Assembly (NCBI GenBank): GCA_033764775.1 | Contig: JANRIQ010000023.1 | Location: forward strand, 1-64,000 | Length of the DNA stretch: 64,000 nucleotides | Reading direction: 5' to 3' | Source: JAWXCE01 sp033764775 | Lineage (GTDB): Bacteria > Pseudomonadota > Alphaproteobacteria > Rhizobiales > Rhodomicrobiaceae | Shown here: in pieces, positions 1 through 8,778 of the stretch | Position numbering within the stretch: the stretch's first letter is position 1 | Layout of the letters: each line of letters opens with the position of its first letter | Translations under genes and position numbers: made by a program | Notes under the pieces: model-generated | What the model saw: only the letters and a program-made list of their open reading frames with translations | Told to the model about the DNA's origin: nothing | Database searches by the model: none

Positions 1-583
1 GGATCGACAGGCGCGGGTTGAGAGTGGTGCGGACCTGCTCGACCGTCTTGATGAGCTGGCTCAACCCCTCAAGTGCGAAGAACTCGCATTGCAGGGGCAC
101 CAGCACCGCATCGGCGGCAGTCAGCGCGTTGATCGTGAGCAGGTTGAGCGAAGGCGGACAATCGATCAGCACATAGGTGTAGTCGGCGGCGGCCGCATCG
201 CCCGCCAGTACCTGAAGCGCGTGCTTGAGCTTCACCGCACGCGTCCGCTCGCCCGAGATTTCCAGCTCCACCCCGAGCAGATCGAGCGTGGACGGGGCGA
301 GGTGCAGGTTGGGAACCGCGGTTTCCTGGATGGCTTCGGCGAGCGTCTTGTCGCCGACGAGGACATGATAGGTCGACCAGCGGCGTTGCTTGCGGTCGAT
401 GCCGAGCCCCGTCGAGGCGTTGCCCTGCGGGTCGAGGTCGAGCACCAGAACGCGCTCGCCGACCGCCGCCAGCGCGGTGCCGAGATTGATCGCCGTGGTG
501 GTCTTGCCGACGCCGCCCTTCTGGTTGGCGAGGCACAGCACGCGGGCCCTACGGCGGGCGGTGGGAAACGGGATGGGGGTCAT
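1..583 (-). CDS. parA: chromosome partitioning ATPase ParA (3' end cut by window)
   Basis: ParA is the ATPase that, with ParB bound at parS, segregates the newly replicated origin region. The visible 194 codons carry the deviant Walker A KGGVGKTT at residues 22-29, the DLDPQGNAS switch, LIDCPPSL and the PLQCEFFALEGL stretch, all typical of chromosomal ParA/Soj. The ATG at 583 follows a short basic N-terminus and overlaps the rsmG stop region by 35 bases, so the two are translationally linked. The gene runs off the left edge, where parB would be expected. It lies about 0.6 kb from a perfect parS site and about 7 kb from the putative origin. Confidence 0.97.
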   Translation of the reverse strand, partial: MTPIPFPTARRRARVLCLANQKGGVGKTTTAINLGTALAAVGERVLVLDLDPQGNASTGLGIDRKQRRWSTYHVLVGDKTLAEAIQETAVPNLHLAPSTLDLLGVELEISGERTRAVKLKHALQVLAGDAAAADYTYVLIDCPPSLNLLTINALTAADAVLVPLQCEFFALEGLSQLIKTVEQVRTTLNPRLSI

Positions 584-1217
584 CGCTGTGGCCTCGCGGC
601 GCCAGCCCGGTGACGACGAGGATACGGCCTCGCGGATCGGTGCAACTGACGTGCTTGTCGACCGACAGATTCCAATATCTTGATGCGTCAGTCAATTCGG
701 CTTCTACATCTTGTCCCTTCGGGAAGATGCCAACGACCCCGGCCATCAACAGCTCTTTGGTCCAGCCGATCAGGTCCACGAGCGGCGCCAGCGCGCGCGC
801 GCTGACCACCGCTGGCAGCGGGTCAAGATGCGGGATCACCGTCTCCAGACGGCCGGCATGCACGACGACGTCGGCGCCGGTCAGCCGCGCCGCGTGGCGG
901 AGAAAGGCGCACTTCTTGGCGTTGCTCTCGACCAGATGCGTCACCGTGTCGGGCCCCTGACGGGCGATCGCCACAACGAGGCCCGGAAAGCCGGCGCCGC
1001 TGCCGAGATCGAGCCAGGGCCCCGATGGCGGCGCCAGGGGAACCAGTTGCAGCGAATCGGCGATATGCCGCTGCCAGACCTCGGACAGCGTTTTCGGGCC
1101 GATGAGGTTGGTGGTCGCCTGCCAGCGCCCCAGTTCACTCACCAGCAGGGTCAGCCGCTCGCGCGTTTCACGTGAAACGGCCCGCAACGGATCGTCAGCC
1201 AGCGCGGACCCGCCCAT
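549..1217 (-). CDS. rsmG: 16S rRNA (guanine527-N7)-methyltransferase RsmG
   Basis: RsmG (GidB) transfers a methyl group from S-adenosylmethionine to G527 of 16S rRNA. The 222-residue protein has the family's usual size and shows the SAM-binding motif WLDLGSGAGFPG followed by the acidic VESNAKKCAFLR segment. Its ATG overlaps the mnmG stop codon (ATGA), so mnmG-rsmG-parA form one transcriptional unit. Residues V-S-R-E-T near the N-terminus are encoded by a parS palindrome, so this codon stretch is under double constraint. Confidence 0.96.
   Translation of the reverse strand: MGGSALADDPLRAVSRETRERLTLLVSELGRWQATTNLIGPKTLSEVWQRHIADSLQLVPLAPPSGPWLDLGSGAGFPGLVVAIARQGPDTVTHLVESNAKKCAFLRHAARLTGADVVVHAGRLETVIPHLDPLPAVVSARALAPLVDLIGWTKELLMAGVVGIFPKGQDVEAELTDASRYWNLSVDKHVSCTDPRGRILVVTGLAPRGHSDDPHPVSHRPP
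1164..1179. promoter_or_regulatory. parS centromere site (ParB/Spo0J binding)
   Basis: The 14-bp palindrome GTTTCACGTGAAAC at 1165-1178 matches the conserved bacterial parS core without mismatch; the flanking bases are C and G. It lies inside rsmG, immediately before parA, a position where alphaproteobacterial chromosomes often have a parS copy. ParB should nucleate and spread from here. It is about 6.4 kb from the putative origin. Confidence 0.93.
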
Positions 1218-3118
1218 CAGGCCGCCAGCCCGGTGCGCCGGACCTTGCGGGCCTGAACCGCCACCAGCGCCAGTGCCGCCGGCGTCATGCCTTCGATCCG
1301 AGCAGCATGCGCAAGCGTCGCCGGCCGCTGCGCCTCGAGCTTCGCCCTCAGCTCGTTCGAAAGCCCGGAAATCCCGTCGTAGACCAGCCCGGCTGGCAAC
1401 GGCGTCTCGCCATCCTTCTCGTAGAGCGCCATTTCCGCCTGCTGCCGATCAAGATAGACGTCATAAATCGCATCCGAAACGACCCGCTGCTCGATCCGGG
1501 GATCGGGATCGCTCAACTCCGGCCAGATCGCCTGCAGTCGCCCCAGATCGATGTCGGGATGCGAGAGAAGCTGGAAGGCGCTACGTCGCACACCATCGTC
1601 GTTGAGCCCGAGCCCGTGCCTCGCCGCCTGCTGTGGTGTCAGCGATCGCTGCTTCAGCAAATCCGTCAACCGCGAGATCCGCCCGGCGCGCTCGTCCATC
1701 AGCCGAGTGCGCGAGGTTCCGATCACACCGACAGTTTTTCCCCAGTCGCCCAGCCGCGCATCGGCATTGTCGACGCGCAACGACAGCCTGAATTCGGACC
1801 GCGAGGTGAACATGCGGTAGGGCTCGGTGACGCCGCGGCTGGTCAGGTCGTCGACCATCACGCCCAGATACGCCTTCGTGCGGGACACAGGCATCGGTGG
1901 GGCACCGGAGGCGAAGCGCGCGGCATGCACGCCGGCCAGCAATCCCTGCGCGGCCGCTTCCTCGTAGCCGGTCGTGCCGTTGATCTGCCCCGCCAGATAC
2001 AGCCCCTCGACGCCGCGGACCGCAAGCGTCGCGTCCAGCGCCGTCGGATTGACGAAATCGTACTCGATCGCATAGCCCGGCCGCAGGATGGTCGCCTGCT
2101 CGAGGCCCGGAATGGTCGCGATCAGCGCAGCCTGCGCATCCCGCGACAAAGACGTCGAGATGCCGTTCGGATAGACGGTGTCGTCGTCGAGCCCCTCCGG
2201 CTCCAGAAAGATCTGGTGACCGTCGCGATCACCGAAGCGATGCACCTTGTCCTCGATGGAAGGGCAATAGCGCGGGCCGCGGCCTTCGATCGCCCCCGAG
2301 TAGACCGCCGACTCGCCCAGATGCCGACGCACAACGGCGTGCGTCACAGGAGTGGTTCGCGTCACGCCGCACGCGATCTGCGGGTTGGAGATGCTGACCG
2401 TATCCAGAGAGAAGGGCTCCGGATCGGGATCCGCCTCCTGTGTGCCGATGTCACGCCACCGAATCGTTCGCCCGTCGAGCCGGGCCGGGGTTCCCGTCTT
2501 GAGGCGTCCCAGCGGCAGGTTTAGCCGCGCCAGGCTCTCGGCCATCGCGACGGCGGGCGCCTCCCCCATGCGCCCCGCCGGAAAGCGATCGTGTCCGATG
2601 TGAACGACACCCCGCAGGAAGGTCCCGGTCGTCAGTACGACGGCACCACCCCGGACCACGCGGCCATCGGAGATCGTCACGGAACCGACTCGATCCCCTC
2701 CGAAACCCAAACCGGCCGCTTCGCCCTCGATCAGGGTCAGGCCCGGGATCGCGGCGATCGCCGCCTGGATCGCCTGACGATAGAGTTTGCGGTCAGCCTG
2801 CGTCCTCGGACCGCGCACGGCCGGCCCCTTGCGCCGGTTGAGCATGCGAAACTGGATGCCGGCCGCATCGGCCGCGCGACCCATCAGGCCATCCAGCGCA
2901 TCAATCTCGCGCACCAGATGGCCCTTGCCGAGCCCGCCGATCGCGGGGTTGCAGGACATCACTCCGATGCTGGTGCGGTCCATGGTCACCAGCGCCGTGC
3001 GCGCACCCAGCCGAGCAGCCGCAGCGGCCGCTTCGCAGCCAGCATGGCCGCCGCCGATCACGACGACGTCGAACCGGTCGGGGAAGGGATCGCGGGGCGA
3101 TGACATGGCCGGACGCAT
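1217..3118 (-). CDS. mnmG: tRNA uridine-5-carboxymethylaminomethyl modification enzyme MnmG
   Basis: MnmG (GidA) is the FAD-dependent partner of MnmE in installing the cmnm5 group on wobble U34 of certain tRNAs. The 633 residues match the family length. The FAD dinucleotide fold IGGGHAGCEAA is at about 22-32, followed by the MnmG signatures SCNPAIGGLGKGHLVREIDAL and GPRTQADRKLYRQA; the C-terminal MnmE-binding domain ends in RTGLAA. An alternative ATG lies four codons inside. It is followed without a gap by rsmG and preceded by mnmE. Confidence 0.97.
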   Translation of the reverse strand: MRPAMSSPRDPFPDRFDVVVIGGGHAGCEAAAAAARLGARTALVTMDRTSIGVMSCNPAIGGLGKGHLVREIDALDGLMGRAADAAGIQFRMLNRRKGPAVRGPRTQADRKLYRQAIQAAIAAIPGLTLIEGEAAGLGFGGDRVGSVTISDGRVVRGGAVVLTTGTFLRGVVHIGHDRFPAGRMGEAPAVAMAESLARLNLPLGRLKTGTPARLDGRTIRWRDIGTQEADPDPEPFSLDTVSISNPQIACGVTRTTPVTHAVVRRHLGESAVYSGAIEGRGPRYCPSIEDKVHRFGDRDGHQIFLEPEGLDDDTVYPNGISTSLSRDAQAALIATIPGLEQATILRPGYAIEYDFVNPTALDATLAVRGVEGLYLAGQINGTTGYEEAAAQGLLAGVHAARFASGAPPMPVSRTKAYLGVMVDDLTSRGVTEPYRMFTSRSEFRLSLRVDNADARLGDWGKTVGVIGTSRTRLMDERAGRISRLTDLLKQRSLTPQQAARHGLGLNDDGVRRSAFQLLSHPDIDLGRLQAIWPELSDPDPRIEQRVVSDAIYDVYLDRQQAEMALYEKDGETPLPAGLVYDGISGLSNELRAKLEAQRPATLAHAARIEGMTPAALALVAVQARKVRRTGLAA

Positions 3119-3151
3119 GCCACAGATCGCCGCTTTCGGCCAGCCTGAAGC

Positions 3152-4477
3152 CTATTTGCCGATGCAGAAGCCCTCGAACAGCCGGTCGAGCACGTCCTCG
3201 ACATCGACCCGGCCGACCAGCCGGCCAAGCGCGTCGGCGGCCTTGCGAACATGATCCGCAGCAAGCTCCGGCAGCGGTGCGGTCTTGGCGGCCCTAAGCT
3301 CCGCCAGCGCGGCCTCGAGGCAACCGCGCTGGCGGGCGCGCGCAACCAGCGCCGGCTCGCCAGCGGTCAGCCCCGCGATCCGCCTGGCGATTTCGGCCCG
3401 GAGTAGTCCCAGACCATCGCCCGTCAGCGCCGACACCGGCAATCCCGCCGGACACGAGCCGCCGAGATCCGCCATGCTGGTCACGTCGATCCGAGAGGTA
3501 TGCTCCGGCACGTCGACGCGGTCGGGATGGGTAGGCGAAGCCAGCGACAACACCAGGTCGGCCTCGGCGAGCGCGGACAACGTCCGCTCGACACCCATCG
3601 CCTCGACCGGGTCGGCAGCCTCGCGCACGCCCGCCGTGTCGCTCAGCCGCACGGGGACGCCGTCGAACTCCATCGCGATCTCGATGCGATCGCGCGTAGT
3701 GCCCGGCAGCGGTGACACCAGCGCCACTTCGCGCCCGGCCAGCGCGTTGAGCAACGTCGACTTGCCTGTGTTCGGCACTCCGGCGATGACTACGCTCAGG
3801 CCTTCCCGGATGCGCTCGCCCCGCGCCGCGTCACCCAGCACGGTATCGATCTCGTCGGCGACCGCCTGCGCCAGGACCTTCGCCCGATCCGCCGCGGCCG
3901 CATCGACATCGCCCTCGTCGGAAAAATCGAGCGTCGCCTCGATCAGCGCCCGCGCCTCGATCAGCCGGCCGCGCCAGCCTTCGACCCTGAGGCCGAGCTC
4001 GCCGTCGAGTTGCCGCCGCGCCTGCCGGACCTGTGCCTCCGTCTCCGCGGCCAGCAGGTCGGCCAGCGCTTCCACCTGCAGCGCGTCGAGCTTGCCGGCC
4101 TCGAACGCCCGGCGGGTGAACTCGCCAGCCTCGGCGAGCCGCAGGCCGGGGCCACAGGCGAGAACCGCGTCGAGCACCGAGGCCAGCACGCCGCGCCCGC
4201 CATGGCAGGTCAACTCGAGCACGTCCTCGCCGGTGGCGCTGCGCGGGGCCTCGAAAAGCACGGCGATGCCGTCGTCGAGAACGCGGTCATCCGGCCCATG
4301 GAAGCGCGCATGCGTGGCCTGTCGCGGCTTCAGGCGACGCCGGCAGATCGTATCGGCTACGAATCGGACGAGGGGTCCCGAAATCCGGACGATTCCGAGC
4401 GCGGCACGCCCGGGAGCCGTGGCGATGGCGACGATCGTCTCGCCGTCAGGCCGAATCGAAATCTCCGTTTCGGACAC
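3152..4477 (-). CDS. mnmE: tRNA modification GTPase MnmE
   Basis: MnmE (TrmE) is the GTPase that acts with MnmG at tRNA U34. The order is an N-terminal tetrahydrofolate-binding domain with LTCHGGRGV, a helical domain, an inserted G domain with G1 GVPNTGKST and G2/G3 LPGTTRD and DTAG, and the C-terminal catalytic CIGK. The length of 441 aa is normal. One oddity: where the NKxD (G4) motif is expected the sequence reads EHTSRIDVTSM, so the usual Asn-Lys is replaced. Alphaproteobacterial MnmE often has a variant here, so loss of function is not implied. Confidence 0.96.
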   Translation of the reverse strand: MSETEISIRPDGETIVAIATAPGRAALGIVRISGPLVRFVADTICRRRLKPRQATHARFHGPDDRVLDDGIAVLFEAPRSATGEDVLELTCHGGRGVLASVLDAVLACGPGLRLAEAGEFTRRAFEAGKLDALQVEALADLLAAETEAQVRQARRQLDGELGLRVEGWRGRLIEARALIEATLDFSDEGDVDAAAADRAKVLAQAVADEIDTVLGDAARGERIREGLSVVIAGVPNTGKSTLLNALAGREVALVSPLPGTTRDRIEIAMEFDGVPVRLSDTAGVREAADPVEAMGVERTLSALAEADLVLSLASPTHPDRVDVPEHTSRIDVTSMADLGGSCPAGLPVSALTGDGLGLLRAEIARRIAGLTAGEPALVARARQRGCLEAALAELRAAKTAPLPELAADHVRKAADALGRLVGRVDVEDVLDRLFEGFCIGK

Positions 4478-4525
4478 GAATCGATTCCGTTTCAGGCCTT
4501 TGGCTGAACCGCGTCAGGGCGCGGT

Positions 4526-5791
4526 TCAGGTGTTCATCGAGTCGAAGAACTCGGCGTTGCCCTTGGTCTGGCGCAGCTTGTCGATCAGGAACTCGATCGC
4601 GTCCTGCGGACCCATCGGGTTGAGGATGCGCCGCAGCACGTAGGTCTTCTGCAGCTGGTCCCGCGCGGTGATGAGCTCTTCCTTGCGCGTACCGGACTTG
4701 AGGATGTCGAGCGCCGGGAAGACGCGCTTGTCGGCGACCTTGCGGTCCAGCACGATCTCTGAGTTGCCGGTGCCCTTGAACTCCTCGAAGATCACCTCGT
4801 CCATGCGGCTGCCGGTATCGATAAGCGCCGTCGCGATGATGGTGAGCGAACCGCCTTCCTCGATGTTCCGCGCCGCGCCGAAGAAACGCTTGGGGCGTTG
4901 CAGGGCGTTGGCGTCGACGCCGCCGGTCAGCACCTTGCCGGAGGACGGCACCACGGTGTTGTAGGCGCGGCCGAGGCGTGTGATCGAGTCTAACAAGATC
5001 ACCACGTCCTTCTTGTGCTCGACGAGGCGCTTCGCCTTCTCGATTACCATCTCGGCGACTTGCACGTGGCGGCTCGCCGGTTCGTCGAAGGTGGACGACA
5101 CGACCTCGCCCTTCACCGAACGCTGCATGTCCGTCACCTCCTCAGGCCGCTCGTCAATGAGCAGCACGATGAGGAAGCATTCCGGATGGTTCGCGGTGAT
5201 CGAGTGGGCGATATTCTGCAGCAGCATCGTCTTACCCGTGCGCGGCGGCGCCACGATAAGGCCGCGCTGGCCCTTGCCCAGCGGCGCTACGATATCGATC
5301 ACTCGACCGCTCTGATCCTTTAAGGTGGGGTCCTTCAGCTCCATGCACATCCAGTGCGATGGATAGAGCGGCGTCAGGTTGTCGAAGTGACTTTTGTGCC
5401 GCATCTTCTCAGGGTCGTCGAAATTGATCGTGTTGACCTTGAGCAGCGCGAAATAGCGTTCGCCGTCCTTGGGCGAGCGAATTTGGCCTTCGACCGTGTC
5501 ACCGGTGCGCAGGCCGAAGCGGCGGATTTGGCTCGGGCTGACATAGATGTCGTCGGGGCCCGGCAGGTAATTCGCGTCGGGCGAGCGCAGAAAGCCAAAG
5601 CCGTCCTGCAGCACCTCGACGACGCCGAGGCCGGTGATTTCGATGTCGCGTGAGGCGAGTTGCTTCAGAATCGCAAACATCAACTCCTGTTTGCGCAGTG
5701 TAGAGGCGTTCTCCACCTCCATCTCTTCCGCGAAGCTGAGCAACTCCGTCGGAGATTTATCTTTCAGGTGTTCGAGTTTCATATCTTGCAT
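4526..5791 (-). CDS. rho: transcription termination factor Rho
   Basis: Rho is the hexameric RNA helicase that ends transcription at untranslated C-rich RNA. The 421 aa match the family length. The N-terminal helix bundle (LKDKSPTELLSFAEE) precedes the RNA-binding cold-shock fold (GFGFLRSPDANYLPGPDDIY), the P-loop APPRTGKT, Walker B VILLDSITRLGRAYN and the Q-loop LTGGVDANALQRPKRFFG. The start at 5791 has GGAG nine bases upstream; an in-frame ATG lies three codons in. About 230 bases of gene-free leader precede it, fitting the known habit of rho genes to carry an autoregulated leader, though nothing specific could be identified in it. Confidence 0.98.
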   Translation of the reverse strand: MQDMKLEHLKDKSPTELLSFAEEMEVENASTLRKQELMFAILKQLASRDIEITGLGVVEVLQDGFGFLRSPDANYLPGPDDIYVSPSQIRRFGLRTGDTVEGQIRSPKDGERYFALLKVNTINFDDPEKMRHKSHFDNLTPLYPSHWMCMELKDPTLKDQSGRVIDIVAPLGKGQRGLIVAPPRTGKTMLLQNIAHSITANHPECFLIVLLIDERPEEVTDMQRSVKGEVVSSTFDEPASRHVQVAEMVIEKAKRLVEHKKDVVILLDSITRLGRAYNTVVPSSGKVLTGGVDANALQRPKRFFGAARNIEEGGSLTIIATALIDTGSRMDEVIFEEFKGTGNSEIVLDRKVADKRVFPALDILKSGTRKEELITARDQLQKTYVLRRILNPMGPQDAIEFLIDKLRQTKGNAEFFDSMNT

Positions 5792-6020
5792 GGAGGGGAA
5801 CTCCGATCCGCCACTTCCGGCCGCTCAGCGCAGGCGTCATGAGGGCGATCGCGAAAAGGGGTGGGACATAAAGTGGACGGGTAGGCCGAAAACCCTGGCC
5901 TGATAAAGAGATCATCAAATGTATCCAGGCGGGTCTAATGCGCTAGCCTGGCTGCTATACGAACACAATAGCAGAAAGTTCCACGCCAGAAAAGATGATC
6001 GTTGAAAAACGTTGCGAGCG

Positions 6021-6452
6021 TCAAAAAGGTTTCACGATTACGAGAATGACGATGACGACCGTCAGCAGCGGTGGGACCTCGTTGATGAACCGATAGAACC
6101 GCGCCGGCCGGGTGTTCTCGTCGCGCTCGAAGGCCTTGCGCCAGCGCGACAGCATGATGTGCACGCCCGTCATAGCCACGACGAGCGCAATCTTGGCCTG
6201 CAGCCAGTAATTGCCCGAGAGGCCGACGCCCTCAGGCCCGAACACAAGCCATAGGCCCAGCGCCCAGGTGGCGATCATCGCAGGATTGATGATGGTGCGC
6301 ATCAGGCGGCGCTCCATCACCTTGAACACCTCGGACTGCTCCGAGCGGACAGGCGCCTCGGCGTGGTACACGAACAGGCGCGGCAGATAGAACATGCCCG
6401 CCATCCAGGCGATGACGGCGATCACGTGAAACGCCTTCACCCATTCGTACAT
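6021..6452 (-). CDS. hemJ: protoporphyrinogen IX oxidase HemJ
   Basis: HemJ is the oxygen-independent membrane protein that oxidises protoporphyrinogen IX to protoporphyrin IX, and is the usual enzyme for this step in Alphaproteobacteria. The 143-aa protein has four membrane segments, a conserved His in KAFHVIAVIAWMAG near the N-terminus, and the family patterns FYLPRLFVYHAEA and RRLMRTIINPAMI. It lies 33 bases after hemE on the same strand, matching its role in the same pathway. Confidence 0.92.
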   Translation of the reverse strand: MYEWVKAFHVIAVIAWMAGMFYLPRLFVYHAEAPVRSEQSEVFKVMERRLMRTIINPAMIATWALGLWLVFGPEGVGLSGNYWLQAKIALVVAMTGVHIMLSRWRKAFERDENTRPARFYRFINEVPPLLTVVIVILVIVKPF

Positions 6453-6485
6453 GCCGATCTCTCCCCGGTTGCGCCCGCCGTCGGG

Positions 6486-7517
6486 TTAGCCGCCGGCGCG
6501 GACGAGCGCAATGAGTTTTTCGACATGCTCGACGGGCGTTTCCGGCAAAATGCCGTGGCCGAGGTTGAAAATGTGCCGCTTGCCGCGCATGGCCGCAAGA
6601 ATGCGTCGCGCGCCGTCCTCCAGCGCCGCCCCGCCCGCCACCAAAGCCAGCGGGTCGAGATTGCCCTGCACGGCGCAGCGGGCGGCGAGCGCCGTCATGA
6701 ACTCCGGCGTCATGGTCGTGTCGCAGCCGAGCGCGTCGGCGTCCGTCGCCGCGACGAAGCTTGCATAATTCTCGTTGGCGCCGCGGGGGAAACCGATGAT
6801 CGGCGTTCCCGACGCTCGCTCGCGCACGCCCTTCGCGACGGCCGCCGCCGGCGCGGCGCACCAGCGCTCAAACTCCGCCTGCGGCAGCACGCCCGCCCAA
6901 CTGTCGAAAATCATTACGGCGCGGGCGCCGGCCTTGATCTGCCCGACGAGATAGCCGACCGAGGTCTCCACGAGCAGGTCGATGAGCGCCTGAAAGCTCG
7001 CGGGATCGCGATAGGCCCAGAGGCGGGCGGGGGCCTGATCGGGCGTGCCGCGCCCGGCGATCATGTAGGTGGCGACTGTCCAGGGTGCGCCGCAAAAGCC
7101 GATGAGAGGCGTATCGCCGAGCCCCGCGCAAACTCGCTCCACCGTCTCGTACACCTTCTCAAACACGGCGCCGGTTTTCGCCGGATCAAGCTTGGCGATG
7201 GCGGCGGCGTTCTCAAGCGGCGGCAGGCGCGGCCCCTCACCCTCGTGAAACGACACCGGCTGCCCAAGCGCGTCCGGCACCACCAGAATATCGGAGAATA
7301 CGATGGAGGCGTCGAAGCCGAAGCGGCGGATGGGCTGCAGCGTCACCTCGGCGGCGAGCGCCGGGTTGTAACACAGATCGAGGAACGACCCGGCCCTCGC
7401 CCGCGTCTCCCGATATTCAGGCAGATAGCGCCCAGCTTGCCGCATGATCCAGATAGGCGGCGCGTCGAGCGCTTCGCCCGCAAGCACGCACAGAAACGGC
7501 GATGCAGGAGCCTTCAC
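6486..7517 (-). CDS. hemE: uroporphyrinogen decarboxylase
   Basis: HemE removes four carboxyl groups from uroporphyrinogen III to give coproporphyrinogen III in haem synthesis. The 343 aa match the family length and show the N-terminal signature PPIWIMRQAGRYLPEY, the FSDILVVPDALG segment and the GFCGAPWTVATYM signature. The start is a GTG at 7517 preceded by AGGGA. It is the last leftward gene before the putative origin; hemE flanking the origin is a known arrangement in Alphaproteobacteria such as Caulobacter. Confidence 0.97.
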   Translation of the reverse strand: MKAPASPFLCVLAGEALDAPPIWIMRQAGRYLPEYRETRARAGSFLDLCYNPALAAEVTLQPIRRFGFDASIVFSDILVVPDALGQPVSFHEGEGPRLPPLENAAAIAKLDPAKTGAVFEKVYETVERVCAGLGDTPLIGFCGAPWTVATYMIAGRGTPDQAPARLWAYRDPASFQALIDLLVETSVGYLVGQIKAGARAVMIFDSWAGVLPQAEFERWCAAPAAAVAKGVRERASGTPIIGFPRGANENYASFVAATDADALGCDTTMTPEFMTALAARCAVQGNLDPLALVAGGAALEDGARRILAAMRGKRHIFNLGHGILPETPVEHVEKLIALVRAGG

Positions 7518-7938
7518 GCTTTCCCTTCCCCAAAAGAAAAAAGCTTTTTCTCTTTTGTTTTGGTTGTTATTTGCCTGTGCGGAAGGGATACGCCGAACGC
7601 CAGCGTCTCATCAACAGCTTTTGCACGGGGACCGCCGCGCGGCCGGGTCGCCCGATGCGTCCATGCCGCACCCGAGCGCCAATCCTAGAAGCCTTGTCGC
7701 TGCGCGGGGCGAACCGGCAATGGCGCCCTTGCATCTCCGGCGACTCGGATTCGCGCGCGCAGTTTTGGCGACGGAGCGGCGGGATTGACTTTCGCTTATC
7801 CGCGAGTCTGGGATAAGTCTCGCGCGGTCATCCACACGGCGCATCGTGGGGATAAGAAACTGATTGCCGTTCAGGACTCGGGAGAGCCGGGCAGCCGGAG
7901 CACCCCCGGTTGGGGACAAACACGGGTTATCCACGTCC
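7518..7938. other. putative chromosomal replication origin (oriC)
   Basis: This 421-base gap lies between hemE and the DUF299 gene, the place of the origin in Caulobacter and several other Alphaproteobacteria. Seen directly: an AT-rich tract at about 7531-7576 and a cluster of DnaA-box-like 9-mers. These are TTATCCGCG (7796-7804), TCATCCACA (7828-7836), TTATCCCCA (7847-7855, minus), TTATCCACG (7927-7935), and a weak TTATCCCAG (7808-7816, minus). Four have one or two mismatches to TTATCCACA. Genes diverge away on both sides, as for leading-strand coding from a bidirectional origin, and parS with parA lies 6-7 kb to the left. No plausible protein is encoded here. Confidence 0.82.
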
Positions 7939-8778
7939 ATGGCGGACCGACAGATCAAGTTTTACAACCTGCATATGGTGTCCGACGCCTCGGGCGAAAC
8001 CTTGCTCGCTATCGGCAAGGCCGCCGCCGTGCAATACTCCAGCGTCACCGCGATCAAGCACCTGCACCCCATGGTGCGCAACCGCGAGAAACTGCAGGCG
8101 GCGCTCGCGGCCATCGAGCAGGCCCCGGGCATCGTGCTCTACACGATCATCAACGCCGACCTGTCGCGCGAGATCGAGGCCCGCTGTTCCGAGCTGAACG
8201 TGCCGTGCGTGCCGGTGCTGCGCACCGTTCTGCAGGCGTTGGAGGCGTATATCGGCGCGCCGTCCGAGCCGGTGGTGGCGGGTCAGCACAATCTGGATGC
8301 GGAGTACTTCAGGCGCATCGAGGCCATGAATTTCACCATGATGCACGACGACAGCCAGCACGCCGATAATCTGGAGCTGGCCGACATTGTCCTCATCGGC
8401 ATCAGCCGCACATCGAAAACGCCGACGAGCATCTATCTCGCCAATCGGGGGCTGAAGACGGCGAACGTCTCGCTGGTGCCGAACATGCCATTGCCGCCGA
8501 CGCTGGAAAGTTTGAAAAAGCCGCTTGTCGTCGGCCTCATCGCCAGCGCCGACCGCATCGCCGACGTGCGCCGCAACCGGGATCTGGGCGTGGACGCGTC
8601 CCGGCTCGACAACTACATCGACCGGCGCGCCATAATGGAGGAAATCGCCTTCACCAAGCGCATCTGCGTGCGCAACGGCTGGCCGATGATCGACGTGACG
8701 CGGCGCTCCATCGAGGAGACGGCGGCGGAGATCGTGAAGCTGTTCGATGAGAGGCGGGAGCGCGGCGCCCATGGATGA
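7939..8778 (+). CDS. ppsR: DUF299 pyruvate,phosphate dikinase / PEP synthase regulatory kinase-pyrophosphorylase
   Basis: Members of this family are bifunctional: they inactivate PPDK or PEP synthase by ADP-dependent phosphorylation of a Thr near the catalytic His, and reactivate it by phosphorolysis. The protein shows the P-loop-like GISRTSKTPT at residues 154-163 and the ending KLFDERRER. I place the start at the ATG at 7939 because the family begins IKFYNLHMVSDASGET; a longer form would run into the DnaA-box region. It is 279 aa, normal for the family. A ppdK gene at 30605 is the likely target; no PEP synthase gene was seen in this window. maf overlaps its 3' end by eight bases. Confidence 0.93.
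   Translation: MADRQIKFYNLHMVSDASGETLLAIGKAAAVQYSSVTAIKHLHPMVRNREKLQAALAAIEQAPGIVLYTIINADLSREIEARCSELNVPCVPVLRTVLQALEAYIGAPSEPVVAGQHNLDAEYFRRIEAMNFTMMHDDSQHADNLELADIVLIGISRTSKTPTSIYLANRGLKTANVSLVPNMPLPPTLESLKKPLVVGLIASADRIADVRRNRDLGVDASRLDNYIDRRAIMEEIAFTKRICVRNGWPMIDVTRRSIEETAAEIVKLFDERRERGAHG

Noticed and set aside
6422..6432. Second parS-like sequence (TCACGTGAAAC) inside hemJ
   Set aside because: The left arm mismatches all three outer bases and the bases are explained by the conserved HemJ residues Ala-Phe-His-Val-Ile.
7444..7816. Protein-coding frames across the origin region
   Set aside because: They are short, overlap the AT-rich tract or hemE, and resemble no family; the site cluster explains the region better.
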